DNA of 64,000 bases from assembly GCF_005144585.1 (NCBI RefSeq), contig NZ_SSMQ01000005.1, forward strand, positions 186,001 through 250,000, given 5' to 3'. Made by a program: the position numbers and the translations under genes. Below the pieces are notes generated by a model that was given only the letters and a program-made list of their open reading frames with translations, did not search any database and was not told the DNA's origin. Source of the DNA: Polyangium fumosum (GTDB lineage Bacteria > Myxococcota_A > Polyangia > Polyangiales > Polyangiaceae). Positions 1 through 7,581 of this stretch are shown one piece after another. Numbering within the stretch: the stretch's first letter is position 1; each line of letters begins with the position of its first letter.

Positions 1-2
1 GC

Positions 3-887
3 CCGCCGGAGACGTTCCCCGTGGCCATGAACATGAACACGATTTTGCTCTTCTCCGTTGCCATCGGCGATCTCTCGGGGGACGGCAAAGCGGACATCGC
101 GCTTTCGCACCTCGGTACGGTCTCCGTCCTCGTGAACCAGGGCGACGGCACGTTCCCGCCGCAGTCCATGAGCGCGAGTTACGAGGCCCTCGGCCAGGGA
201 ATGCACCTCGTCGTGCGGGACGTGAATGCGGACGGCCTCGAAGATTTGATCGTCCCCGGCCAGTCGGGCATCGGCGTGCACGTGCTCCTCGGCAAACCCG
301 ACGGGACGCTCGCGACTGCCATCACCTCCCCCGCCGGCACGGCGCCCATCAGCATCGCGACCGCCGATTTCGACGGCAATGGATCGCTCGACCTCGCCGT
401 TGCCGCATATGACGACGTGAGAATCCTCCTCGGTCAGGGCGACGGCATGTTCGCCGCAGCGATCGGCTATCCCGCGGGGAAGCTCGCGCGCGCCGTGGCG
501 ACGGGCGACTTCAATGGCGACGGGCACATCGATCTCGTTGCGGCGAACGCGGAGAGCAACGACATGTCCGTGCTGCTCGGCAAAGGCGACGGCACCTTCC
601 AGGCGGCCGTGCACCACCCCTCCGGCGGCGCGCCGATGGCCATCGGCGTCGCAGACTTCGACGGCGACGGGCACGCCGACGTGGCGGTCGAGAATTTCAC
701 GACCTCCGACCTGTCCCTTTTCCTCGGCAACGGCGACGGCACCTTCCAGCCCCTTCAAAAGCTCGCGCTCGGCCTATCCCCGAACGGCTTGATCATCGAC
801 GATTTCGACAAAAATGGCCGTCCCGACATCGCCGTCGCCAATCATCAGGATCGCGACGTGCTCGTGCTCCTCAACGCCGGCCCCTGA
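3..887 (+). CDS. FG-GAP/VCBS repeat protein, 5' end outside window
   Basis: The frame is open to the left edge, so the true start lies upstream; the first in-window start (GTG at 21) falls inside a repeat. The visible part is a series of FG-GAP/VCBS repeats, each with a Ca-binding loop of the form DxxxDGxxD: DLSGDGKAD, DVNADGLED, DFDGNGSLD, DFNGDGHID, DFDGDGHAD and DFDKNGRPD, alternating with strands ending in LLGxGDGTF. Such repeats fold into beta-propellers as in integrin alpha chains, and bacterial members are usually secreted or surface exposed. The signal peptide must be outside the window. Ligand and role cannot be told from the repeats. Family call is secure; function is unknown. Confidence 0.9.
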   Translation, partial: PPETFPVAMNMNTILLFSVAIGDLSGDGKADIALSHLGTVSVLVNQGDGTFPPQSMSASYEALGQGMHLVVRDVNADGLEDLIVPGQSGIGVHVLLGKPDGTLATAITSPAGTAPISIATADFDGNGSLDLAVAAYDDVRILLGQGDGMFAAAIGYPAGKLARAVATGDFNGDGHIDLVAANAESNDMSVLLGKGDGTFQAAVHHPSGGAPMAIGVADFDGDGHADVAVENFTTSDLSLFLGNGDGTFQPLQKLALGLSPNGLIIDDFDKNGRPDIAVANHQDRDVLVLLNAGP

Positions 888-1020
888 TCGCCCGCGCAAT
901 CCCGCTCTGGAGCGTGCCCGCGGCCTGCGCTGCATGAACGAGCGCCTGTGCGATGTGCGTGTCGACGATACGGATGCCCGTGACATCCAGGATCGCGACC
1001 ATGGCGTATTCCTCTTTCAT
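871..1020 (-). pseudogene. Truncated STAS (RsbR-like) relic, 49 codons
   Basis: On the minus strand an ATG at 1020 opens a 49-codon frame containing VAILDVTGIRIVDTHIAQAL followed almost at once by AGTLQSGIARAI. The first stretch matches the core strand-helix of the STAS domain at the end of the large hybrid kinase in this window (VVILDVTGVKHVDTQVAGML). The second matches that domain's last helix (MGTLQSGMEYAL). The intervening roughly 35 residues, including the LTGIxPxxAQTL segment, are missing. A good ribosome binding site (GGGGGAG) precedes the ATG, so it may still be translated. The 3' end overlaps the convergent FG-GAP gene by 17 nt. Best read as an internally deleted STAS gene; a functional mini-STAS is less likely because the fold would be incomplete. 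Confidence 0.6.
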
Positions 1021-1173
1021 GACATCTCCCCCGAGTCTTCGCCCCTCCTCGCTCTCATTGGGAGCGTAAAGGGCAACGCACGTTCAGGACGCGCACAGGC
1101 GACGCCTTCAATCCGTGAGACAACCAACCGATGAGCCGTCGGGACGGGGTGCGGATACTGTGGTGTCATCAGC

Positions 1174-1851
1174 GTGGGTACGTCGCACCTTTCCACGAGA
1201 ACGAGCGAGCCTCCTGCGGCCGGCAGCGGCGGCGGCGTGGTCGTCCGGGCCCTCCCATTCGTGGGGGACGACGCCGTCCTGGTGACCGCCGTTCGTGCGG
1301 GCAACCGCGCGGCGATCGCGGCGCTTTACGATAGGTACGAGGCGCACGTCATGCGGACGCTCGTCCGCGTGCTCGGCGCCGATCGCGAGCTCGCCGATAT
1401 CCATCACGACGTGTTCGTCCGCGCGCTCGGCTCGATCGACGAGCTGCGCGACCCGGGCGCCTTGCGCGCTTGGCTCACCTCGATCGCCATTTTCACCGCC
1501 CGAACCTGCATCTTGCGCCGCTCGCGCCGATTCTGGCTCCGGCTCTTGCCGTGGTACGAAGTCCCCGAGGTGGAGGCGCCTCTGCCGAACAGCGAGGTCA
1601 CCGAAGCTCTTCGCGCCACGTACACGATCCTCGATGGTTTGCCCGTCGACGAGCGGATCGCCTTTGCGCTGCGATTCGTCGGGGGGATGGAGCTCACGGA
1701 GGTCGCAGAGGCGTGTGGCGTCTCGCTCGCGACCATCAAACGGCGGCTCTCGCGCGCCGAGGCCCATTTCACCGAGCAGGCGCGGGAGCACCCGGCCCTC
1801 TCGGACTGGCTCGAAGGGAGTGCACGATGGGGAGCTCCGAAGAAGCGCTGA
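1174..1851 (+). CDS. ECF-type RNA polymerase sigma factor
   Basis: A 225-residue sigma-70 family protein with region 2 at about residues 35-105 (AAIAALYDRYEAHVMRTLVR, then VFVRAL) and region 4 at about 145-200 (LPVDERIAFALRFVGGMEL, then the HTH around ACGVSLATIKRRLSRAE). There are no region 1 or 3 domains, as expected for an ECF factor. It starts at GTG. Its last 25 nt overlap the start of the FecR-like gene, implying translational coupling. Sigma/FecR pairs usually respond to an envelope or uptake signal relayed by FecR. Here the next gene is a beta-barrel-like protein rather than a clear TonB receptor, so the trigger is unknown. Confidence 0.88.
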   Translation: MGTSHLSTRTSEPPAAGSGGGVVVRALPFVGDDAVLVTAVRAGNRAAIAALYDRYEAHVMRTLVRVLGADRELADIHHDVFVRALGSIDELRDPGALRAWLTSIAIFTARTCILRRSRRFWLRLLPWYEVPEVEAPLPNSEVTEALRATYTILDGLPVDERIAFALRFVGGMELTEVAEACGVSLATIKRRLSRAEAHFTEQAREHPALSDWLEGSARWGAPKKR

Positions 1852-3131
1852 TCCGGCTCGGCCGCAGGATCGGCGCGGAGCAGGACGAGATCCTCCGCCG
1901 ACGGGCGCCCGATCCCGAGGCGCGCGCGCGCCTCTTCACGGCCGACGCCGCGCGGCGGGCCCATCCTTCCCGGCAAACCCGGAAACGGTTTGTCGGGGCA
2001 GCGCTCGGTGTGGCAGCCGCGGCGTGCCTGCTCCTTTGTTTCGTCGTCGCGCAACGCCCGCTCACGTTTCACGTCGGCGCGGGCGAAGGGGCCTACGCGG
2101 GCAGGGCCGGGGCCTTCATCGCGACGCCGACGGGGCGCATGGTCCCGGTGGTCTTCTCGGACGGAACACGCCTCCGCATCCAGCCGGATTCGAGCGTCCG
2201 GATTGCGTCCGTGGATCGGGCGGGCGGGCGTGTCGTGCTCGAGAATGGCGCGCTCGAAGCCACCGTCGTGCACCACGAGGGCACCCGCTGGCTCGTCGAC
2301 AGCGGCCCCTTCGAGATCCTGGTCACAGGCACGCGTTTTCATGTCGCCTGGGATCTCGCAGCCGAGCGGCTCACGCTGCACCTCGTCGAGGGCTCGGTCG
2401 TGGTCGCGGGTCCCATCCTCGGCGAAGGAATCGCCCTGCGCAGCGGCGATACGCTGGAGGTGAACCGCAAGGAGGGGCGGTTCGTGATTCACCGGGACAA
2501 CCCGGAGACACGCGAGGCGCCGGACGTCCCCCAGAATGCAGCAGAGCCGCCGTCCCTGCCCGAGGACCCGCCCGAAAAAACCACCGATGCGCCGCCGCCG
2601 CCTGCGCCCCACGTCCCGCGCGCCGCGCCGCCGCGCAAGACAACCCTCCCACCCGCACCGCCGGGCCCCTCGTGGCGTGATCTCGCGGCCTCGGGCAAAT
2701 ACAAAGACGCCCTCGAAGCGGCGGACCGCGAGGGGCTCGGCGCCATTTACGAGGCAGGGAGCGCGGCCGATCTCCGCGACCTCGGCGACGCCGCGCGCCT
2801 GACCGGTGATACGGCGCGCGCCGTGGAAGCGTTCTCGGCGCTGCGACGGCGCTTCCCCGCCGACGAGCAAGCCGCCGAGGCAGCCTTCCTCCTGGGAATC
2901 ATCGCCTTCGACAAACAGGGCGCGCACGCAGAGGCCGCGCGCTGGTTCGCGACCTACCTGCGCGAGCGCCCGCGCGGCAGGCTCGCCCGGGAGGCTGCGG
3001 GGCGGCTCCTCGAAGCGCGCCTGCGCTCTGGAGACAAACCCCTTGCCCGCGAGGCGGCGCGCGCGTATCTGCGCGATTTCCCGGGCGGCCCTCACACCGA
3101 GGTGGCTCGGGCGGCGGCGGAGGACGAATGA
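1827..3131 (+). CDS. FecR-domain anti-sigma/sensor protein with TPR-like C-terminus
   Basis: Start taken at the ATG at 1827, which overlaps the end of the sigma factor gene, rather than the longer frame that runs antisense through it. The 434-residue product has a cytoplasmic N-terminus, one membrane helix (about residues 56-76), and a FecR domain at about 100-215 (SDGTRLRIQPDSSVRI, LENGALEATVVH, FEILVTGTRFHV). A Pro-rich linker follows. The last 150 residues form alpha-helical TPR/YbgF-like repeats (GDTARAVEAFSALRRRFP, EAARWFATYLRERP). FecR domains sense in the periplasm and control the cognate ECF factor. The added TPR region is a common myxobacterial variant that could bind the barrel protein encoded next. 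Its stop overlaps the next start (ATGA). Confidence 0.85.
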   Translation: MGSSEEALIRLGRRIGAEQDEILRRRAPDPEARARLFTADAARRAHPSRQTRKRFVGAALGVAAAACLLLCFVVAQRPLTFHVGAGEGAYAGRAGAFIATPTGRMVPVVFSDGTRLRIQPDSSVRIASVDRAGGRVVLENGALEATVVHHEGTRWLVDSGPFEILVTGTRFHVAWDLAAERLTLHLVEGSVVVAGPILGEGIALRSGDTLEVNRKEGRFVIHRDNPETREAPDVPQNAAEPPSLPEDPPEKTTDAPPPPAPHVPRAAPPRKTTLPPAPPGPSWRDLAASGKYKDALEAADREGLGAIYEAGSAADLRDLGDAARLTGDTARAVEAFSALRRRFPADEQAAEAAFLLGIIAFDKQGAHAEAARWFATYLRERPRGRLAREAAGRLLEARLRSGDKPLAREAARAYLRDFPGGPHTEVARAAAEDE

Positions 3132-4171
3132 GGGCGGCATCGCTCTGCGCGTTCCTCGCCATGATCTCCTTCCCGCTCGCCGAGGCACGCGCGAGCGGCG
3201 AGCCACGGATCGTCCTCGTCGCACCCGCGAAGGACGAGGGGATCGCTGTGCGCATCCGGGCCGAGCTCGAGGCGCTCCATTTCGAGGTCCTCGACGCGGA
3301 GATGGAGGCGGGGCCGCCGGCGCGCGAGCCGCTGGAGGAAGCCGCGCGCAAAAACGACGCGGTCGCGGCCGTGCGGATTGTCCCGTCGAGCGCCGGCGTC
3401 GAGGTGTGGATCGTCGATCGAATGACCGGAAAGACCGTGCTCCGTGAGCTCGTCGCGGAGCACGAGCCTCCCCACGGCGGCAGCGCCACGATTGCGCTCC
3501 GGGTGATGGAGCTGCTCCGCGCGAGCCTCATGGAGCTCGACGCGCCGCGGCCGCCGCCCGGCGAGGTGGCCCCACCGCCGGTCATTCGGGAGCTCCTCGC
3601 CCCTCGCCCCGCCGAGGCGCCGCCCGCCGCCGCGCGCCCCGACAAACCGCCTCTCCTCACACTCGAGCTCGGACCTTCCATGCTGATGAGCCCAGGCGGC
3701 ATCGGCCCCTCGGGGCTCCTACATACGTCCCTGCACATCTTGCGGGCGAGCGAGCGGATCGGGATGAGCGCCTTCGTGTCGATCCCGGTTGTCCCGGCGA
3801 ACCTCCTCGGCCCCGAGGGCGTGGCGACCTCGCGGATCGGCCTGCTCGGCGTGGGGTTTCGGGGGGCCTTCGCGCCTCACGGCGCTGCGTGGAACGTGAA
3901 CGTGGGCGCCGGGCTCTCGGCGGTCCTTCTCCATTTCGAAGGCCGCCCCGCGCGCTCGTATGCGGGGACGAGCGAGACGCTCTTCACCTTCGCGCCGTAC
4001 CTTCGCGCAGGGCTCGGCTACGCGGTGACGCCGCACCTTCGAATCCGGGCGGACGTGCTCACCGGCGTGACGGTCCAGCGTCCGGTCGTCCAATTCGTCG
4101 GTCGCGTGGCTGCGACCTGGGGTTTGCCCTTTTTCTCCCCCTCCCTCGGCGCCGATCTCTCCTGGAATTGA
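3128..4171 (+). CDS. Secreted protein with predicted outer-membrane beta-barrel C-terminus
   Basis: The start ATG overlaps the stop of the FecR gene by 4 nt, so it is the third gene of the sigma/FecR operon. The 347-residue product has a signal peptide (cleavage after about residue 22, ARASG). A first domain resembles the alpha/beta fold of lipoproteins that compute on paired small strands (RIVLVAPAKDEGIAVRIRAE, VEVWIVDRMTGKTV). A Pro-rich hinge lies near 145-180. The last 165 residues consist of alternating beta strands (LLTLELGPSMLM, FVSIPVVP, VGFRGAFAP, LRAGLGYAVTP, LRIRADVLTG), typical of a small outer-membrane barrel. Not assigned to a named family. From the operon I infer an envelope component regulated by the ECF factor. 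Confidence 0.6.
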   Translation: MRAASLCAFLAMISFPLAEARASGEPRIVLVAPAKDEGIAVRIRAELEALHFEVLDAEMEAGPPAREPLEEAARKNDAVAAVRIVPSSAGVEVWIVDRMTGKTVLRELVAEHEPPHGGSATIALRVMELLRASLMELDAPRPPPGEVAPPPVIRELLAPRPAEAPPAAARPDKPPLLTLELGPSMLMSPGGIGPSGLLHTSLHILRASERIGMSAFVSIPVVPANLLGPEGVATSRIGLLGVGFRGAFAPHGAAWNVNVGAGLSAVLLHFEGRPARSYAGTSETLFTFAPYLRAGLGYAVTPHLRIRADVLTGVTVQRPVVQFVGRVAATWGLPFFSPSLGADLSWN

Positions 4172-4236
4172 AAGAAAATATTTGCGACGTGAGCCGTGTC
4201 GACGGGCTCTGGAGACTGTTCGGGGGAGAGGTGCTC

Positions 4237-5139
4237 ATGTCGCTACGAAATGGTGTGCGAAGTGGTGCTTTCGTCGTTTCGATGGTCCTCGCGGGTCTGT
4301 TCTCCGCTGCGTCCGGGCTCCTGCCCGGCTGCAATGTGATCGTCGCGGAGCCCATCCAGACGTCGAGCGACGTGGGGAATCCATGTGTCCCCTTCGTCGA
4401 ACTCGACGCGCGATTCGCCGGCTCGAAGGTCACGGAGCGCAGCATCGTGACGAATGATTTCCAGCAATGCGAGACGGGGATCTGCCTGATCAACAATTTC
4501 CAGGGCCGCACGAGCTGCCCGCTCGGGCAACCCGAGCCGACCCCGTGCACGGGCCCCCTGGACGCGAGCTGCGGCCCGGACCAATCGTGCGTCGAATCGG
4601 GCGTCGTCCCGATCCCTTGTGATCCCCAGGCGGCGGACGGGGGCGCCTCGCAATGCGCGAACTACGGCGGCGCATGCAACGCGGAGCGCAGGTCCTGCGC
4701 GTGCGCCGCGGACGACCATTGCCCCCAGGGCACGACGTGCGACGTAGGAACGAAGGAATGCAAGAAGTACGTCTGCCACGTGCCCGGGAGCTGCCAGAGC
4801 GAAGACGCGAGCGTGGCCGAAAATGAGGGCAAGAGCTGCTGCGTCCCCGGATCGGACGCGCCGGTCTCGAGAGCCGTCTGTGGCCAGTGCAGGCCACGCC
4901 CTCCGGAGAAAGCAGTGTATTGTTCCTGCCGCTGCGGACCCGCGGATGGCGCCCCCGACGAAGGGAACTATTGCAACTGCCCGGACGACTTCGAATGCAA
5001 GGAACTCGTCCCCTACGTCGGGCTCGGCGATACGGCGGGGAAGTATTGCATCAAAAAGGGGACGGCGTCGGACGGCACGTGCGGCGTCGTGGACGGGTAT
5101 TTCGACCCCGCCGCGTGCAAGGGCGTCGGTTTTCCCTGA
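4237..5139 (+). CDS. Cysteine-rich secreted protein, probable lipoprotein
   Basis: ATG at 4237 is chosen because it follows a strong ribosome binding site (GGGGGAGAG) and opens a clear signal peptide with a lipobox-like end (ASGLLPGC, Cys at about residue 29). The longer upstream frame is antisense-like noise. The mature 270 residues hold about 30 cysteines in short spacing patterns (CETGIC, CSCRCGP, CNCPDDFEC, CACAADDHC), a disulfide-rich style common in secreted proteins of Polyangiales. No enzymatic motif is visible. It lies 65 nt after the preceding operon and may be transcribed separately. Function unknown. Confidence 0.7.
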   Translation: MSLRNGVRSGAFVVSMVLAGLFSAASGLLPGCNVIVAEPIQTSSDVGNPCVPFVELDARFAGSKVTERSIVTNDFQQCETGICLINNFQGRTSCPLGQPEPTPCTGPLDASCGPDQSCVESGVVPIPCDPQAADGGASQCANYGGACNAERRSCACAADDHCPQGTTCDVGTKECKKYVCHVPGSCQSEDASVAENEGKSCCVPGSDAPVSRAVCGQCRPRPPEKAVYCSCRCGPADGAPDEGNYCNCPDDFECKELVPYVGLGDTAGKYCIKKGTASDGTCGVVDGYFDPAACKGVGFP

Positions 5140-5152
5140 GCCTCGCGTCCCT

Positions 5153-5401
5153 TCATCCCCGCCCGCCGCGGCCGCGCGGATGCGCGCGATCGAACGGCAC
5201 GCCGTGACGCCACGCCTCGCCCGGGGTATCCCCGCGGTCGCTGACCACGCCCGTCGCCGGCCTCTCGCCCTCGCGCCCGGTCTCTTGCACGTGTTCCTGC
5301 GCGAGGCGCTCGCTCTCGATGGTCTCGATGTCCTGCCGGACGCCCTGTTCCGCGGGCTCCTCGCCCTTCGGCTTGCTCGGTCCCTGATTCTGGTTTGCCA
5401 T
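5153..5401 (-). other. Possible internal start giving an 82-residue hydrophilic protein
   Basis: Inside the 3' end of the histidine kinase gene and in the same frame, ATG at 5401 is preceded by GGGAGGG about 8-9 nt upstream. It would yield an 82-residue, Glu/Gln/Arg-rich protein beginning MANQNQGPSKPKGEE. The sequence has no similarity to the kinase catalytic domain that precedes it and reads like an independent small stress-type protein. Either a once separate gene has been fused by loss of the kinase stop codon, or both products are made. Protein-level evidence would be needed to decide. Confidence 0.4.
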
Positions 5402-6820
5402 CGCGTTCACCCTCCCGGCGCGGATCTCGGGCCGCCCTGCGCCCGCGGCAAGTGAGAAGCCGCGGATCGTCACCCGCAGCCCGCGCGGCGCTTCCGCCTC
5501 AAAACGAAGCTCGAAGCCCGCGCGCCGACAAACCTCGCTCGTGATCGCGAGCCCGAGGCCTGAGCCACGCGGGTCGCGACGGCGCGCTTCGTCCGATCGA
5601 AACGTCCGCTCTCCGAGCCGCGGAATCTCCGAAGGCAGGACCCCGGGCCCGTCGTCGACGACCGTGAGGCCAAAGCGCGCGTCTGCCTCGATCCGCAACA
5701 CGACCGCCACGTGCCCACCGCGCTCGCCATACGAGACCGCATTCTCCACCACATTGCCGAGGGCCTGCTCGCACGCCACGGGGTGACATCGGACGGGCAC
5801 GGCCTCGTCCGGGACCGCATGCCCGAGGGCAATGCCGCGCCGGCGCGCGAGCGCCGAGAGACGGGCGACCACGCGCTCCACGGCGTCCACGAGATCCACC
5901 CCTTCCTCGCTCGCCACGGGATCGAATCCTTGCTCGAGCTCGGCCGCGAGCCGCAGATTGCTGACGAGCCCCGCGAGGTACACGCAATCGCGCAGCGCCC
6001 CCGCGAACACCTCGCCCTGCGCGCTCTCCGTCGCTTCATCGGCCGCTCGCTCGACGGCGAGCTGGAGCGAAGCGAGCGGCGTCCGCAGATCGTGCGCGAC
6101 GTCCGACAGGTGCCGCTCGAGGTCCTGCCGTCGCTGCAAGAGCCTCGCGGCGTCGTCACGAATGCGCGCATGGGCTCGATCGAGCGCGGCGGCCACGCGA
6201 TCGAGCTCGTCGTCCCCTGCGCGCCGCGCCGGCTCGTATCCGCACGGATCCCCGACACGCGTGGCCGCGCCATACAGGCGACGCACCCGCGACGACAGGG
6301 GCCGTACGACCAGGAAAAACCCGAGCGCCGCCGCGGCCGCGGTGGCGCCGAGCACCCCGACGATGCCGGCGAGGAGCACGCGCGGCTCGGGTGGACGCGC
6401 GGGCCATACGGCTTGCAGCACCGCGCACGGGCCCTCGTTTGCCGCGCGAAACTGCGCGAGCCCGCCGCCTCCGGTCCACGGGGCCACGAGCTCCCCTTCG
6501 ACGGTCCCGGGAACCGGGCCGAGGCGCGCATGGAGCGCTCGATCCAGCGGCGGAGCGTCGGGATTCTCCGAGGTGAGCGTCCGGGCATCATAGGCGTAAA
6601 TCCGCGGTCCGTCCGGCAGCCCCGCCGACCATTCTTCCGGCCGCTCCTCGCAGCGCACCTTGCGCCGAGCCGAGGAGCGTTCGAGCCATTGGCGCATCAC
6701 GTCGGCCGCCATGCGCTGCGTCGCATACCGTGCCGCCAAGGCCGCGCTGATCAGGCCCACGCCGCCGCTCAGGATCGACACGATCAGGATCCGCATCGAG
6801 AGATTGCGCAGAAGCTTCAT
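5153..6820 (-). CDS. Sensor histidine kinase with extra hydrophilic C-terminal tail
   Basis: A 555-residue membrane kinase downstream of its response regulator with a 4-nt overlap. Two membrane helices (about 9-31 and 147-172) flank a 115-residue periplasmic sensor, followed by HAMP (about 172-225). The H-box is VAHDLRTPLASL with His243, the N-box GNVVENAV (about 355-362), the G1-box VVDDGPGV (about 387-394) and the G2-box GSGLGLAI (419-426), all intact. Catalytic sequence ends near residue 456. A further 98 residues follow without a stop, the last 82 of which begin at an internal ATG preceded by its own GGGAGG site. That tail is highly charged and predicted disordered. HK function is secure; the tail's role is unknown. 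Confidence 0.92.
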   Translation of the reverse strand: MKLLRNLSMRILIVSILSGGVGLISAALAARYATQRMAADVMRQWLERSSARRKVRCEERPEEWSAGLPDGPRIYAYDARTLTSENPDAPPLDRALHARLGPVPGTVEGELVAPWTGGGGLAQFRAANEGPCAVLQAVWPARPPEPRVLLAGIVGVLGATAAAAALGFFLVVRPLSSRVRRLYGAATRVGDPCGYEPARRAGDDELDRVAAALDRAHARIRDDAARLLQRRQDLERHLSDVAHDLRTPLASLQLAVERAADEATESAQGEVFAGALRDCVYLAGLVSNLRLAAELEQGFDPVASEEGVDLVDAVERVVARLSALARRRGIALGHAVPDEAVPVRCHPVACEQALGNVVENAVSYGERGGHVAVVLRIEADARFGLTVVDDGPGVLPSEIPRLGERTFRSDEARRRDPRGSGLGLAITSEVCRRAGFELRFEAEAPRGLRVTIRGFSLAAGAGRPEIRAGRVNAMANQNQGPSKPKGEEPAEQGVRQDIETIESERLAQEHVQETGREGERPATGVVSDRGDTPGEAWRHGVPFDRAHPRGRGGRG

Positions 6821-7500
6821 CCCTCACCCTCCGGCGGCTCGAATCGATACCCGATCCCCCACACGGTCACGATCGCCGCGGCCGCGCCCTCGCCGAGCTT
6901 CTTGCGGATCCGCGCGACGTGCGAGTCGATCGTGCGCGCGTCGCAAGGTTCGAGCGAGGACGACGCCCCCTCGGCGAGCTGCTCGCGCGGAATGGCCCGG
7001 CCCGGACGCTCGACCAGGTACGCGAGCACGTCGAGCTCGGCGCGCGTGAGCGGCAGCGCCGCCTCGCCTTGCCGCGCCACACGGGCGTCGAGGTCCACCG
7101 TCACGCCGGAAAACCGTACACGCCGTCGCGGCGCCGCCGCGCGCAAGCCGAGGTGCAGGCGGATCCGCGCCACGAGCTCCTCCAGGAAAAACGGCTTCGG
7201 CACGTAATCGATCGCCCCGAGGTCGAACGATCGCAGCCGATCGGGCAGATCCGTGCGCGCCGTCAAAACGATCACGGGGATTCGCCGCCTTCGATCGAGA
7301 TCCGCCAGGATTTCGAGGCCGGATCGTTCGGGCAACATGAGGTCGAGCACCACGAGATCAAAAGCGCCTCGGAGCGCCGATTCGAGCCCGGCGCGACCGT
7401 TCGTCGCGAGCTCCACCCAAAACCCCGCGGCCACGAGCCCGCGCACGAGCCCGGCGGCGACGCCGGGGTCATCCTCGACCACGAGCACGCGCGTCGTCAT
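6817..7500 (-). CDS. OmpR/PhoB-family response regulator
   Basis: A 227-residue regulator. The receiver domain (1-115) has the acidic pair Asp10/Asp11, phospho-acceptor Asp53 (VVLDLMLP), Thr80 and Lys102 (PKPFF). The C-terminal winged helix (about 130-222) carries the OmpR signature (LTRAELDVLAYLVERPGRAI, then TIDSHVARIRKKLGE and WGIGYRFEPPEGEG). It is first in a two-gene operon with the histidine kinase, whose ATG overlaps its stop. The pair is complete and presumably functional. The target genes cannot be inferred, though the divergent copper-monooxygenase gene starts only about 80 nt from its own start. Confidence 0.95.
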   Translation of the reverse strand: MTTRVLVVEDDPGVAAGLVRGLVAAGFWVELATNGRAGLESALRGAFDLVVLDLMLPERSGLEILADLDRRRRIPVIVLTARTDLPDRLRSFDLGAIDYVPKPFFLEELVARIRLHLGLRAAAPRRRVRFSGVTVDLDARVARQGEAALPLTRAELDVLAYLVERPGRAIPREQLAEGASSSLEPCDARTIDSHVARIRKKLGEGAAAAIVTVWGIGYRFEPPEGEG

Positions 7501-7581
7501 GCCCGAGGGGTATCACCCGCCGCGCGCGCCTGGGAGACAATCTCGCTCGCCTCCACGACCCGTCAACATCTCGCAGGCACG

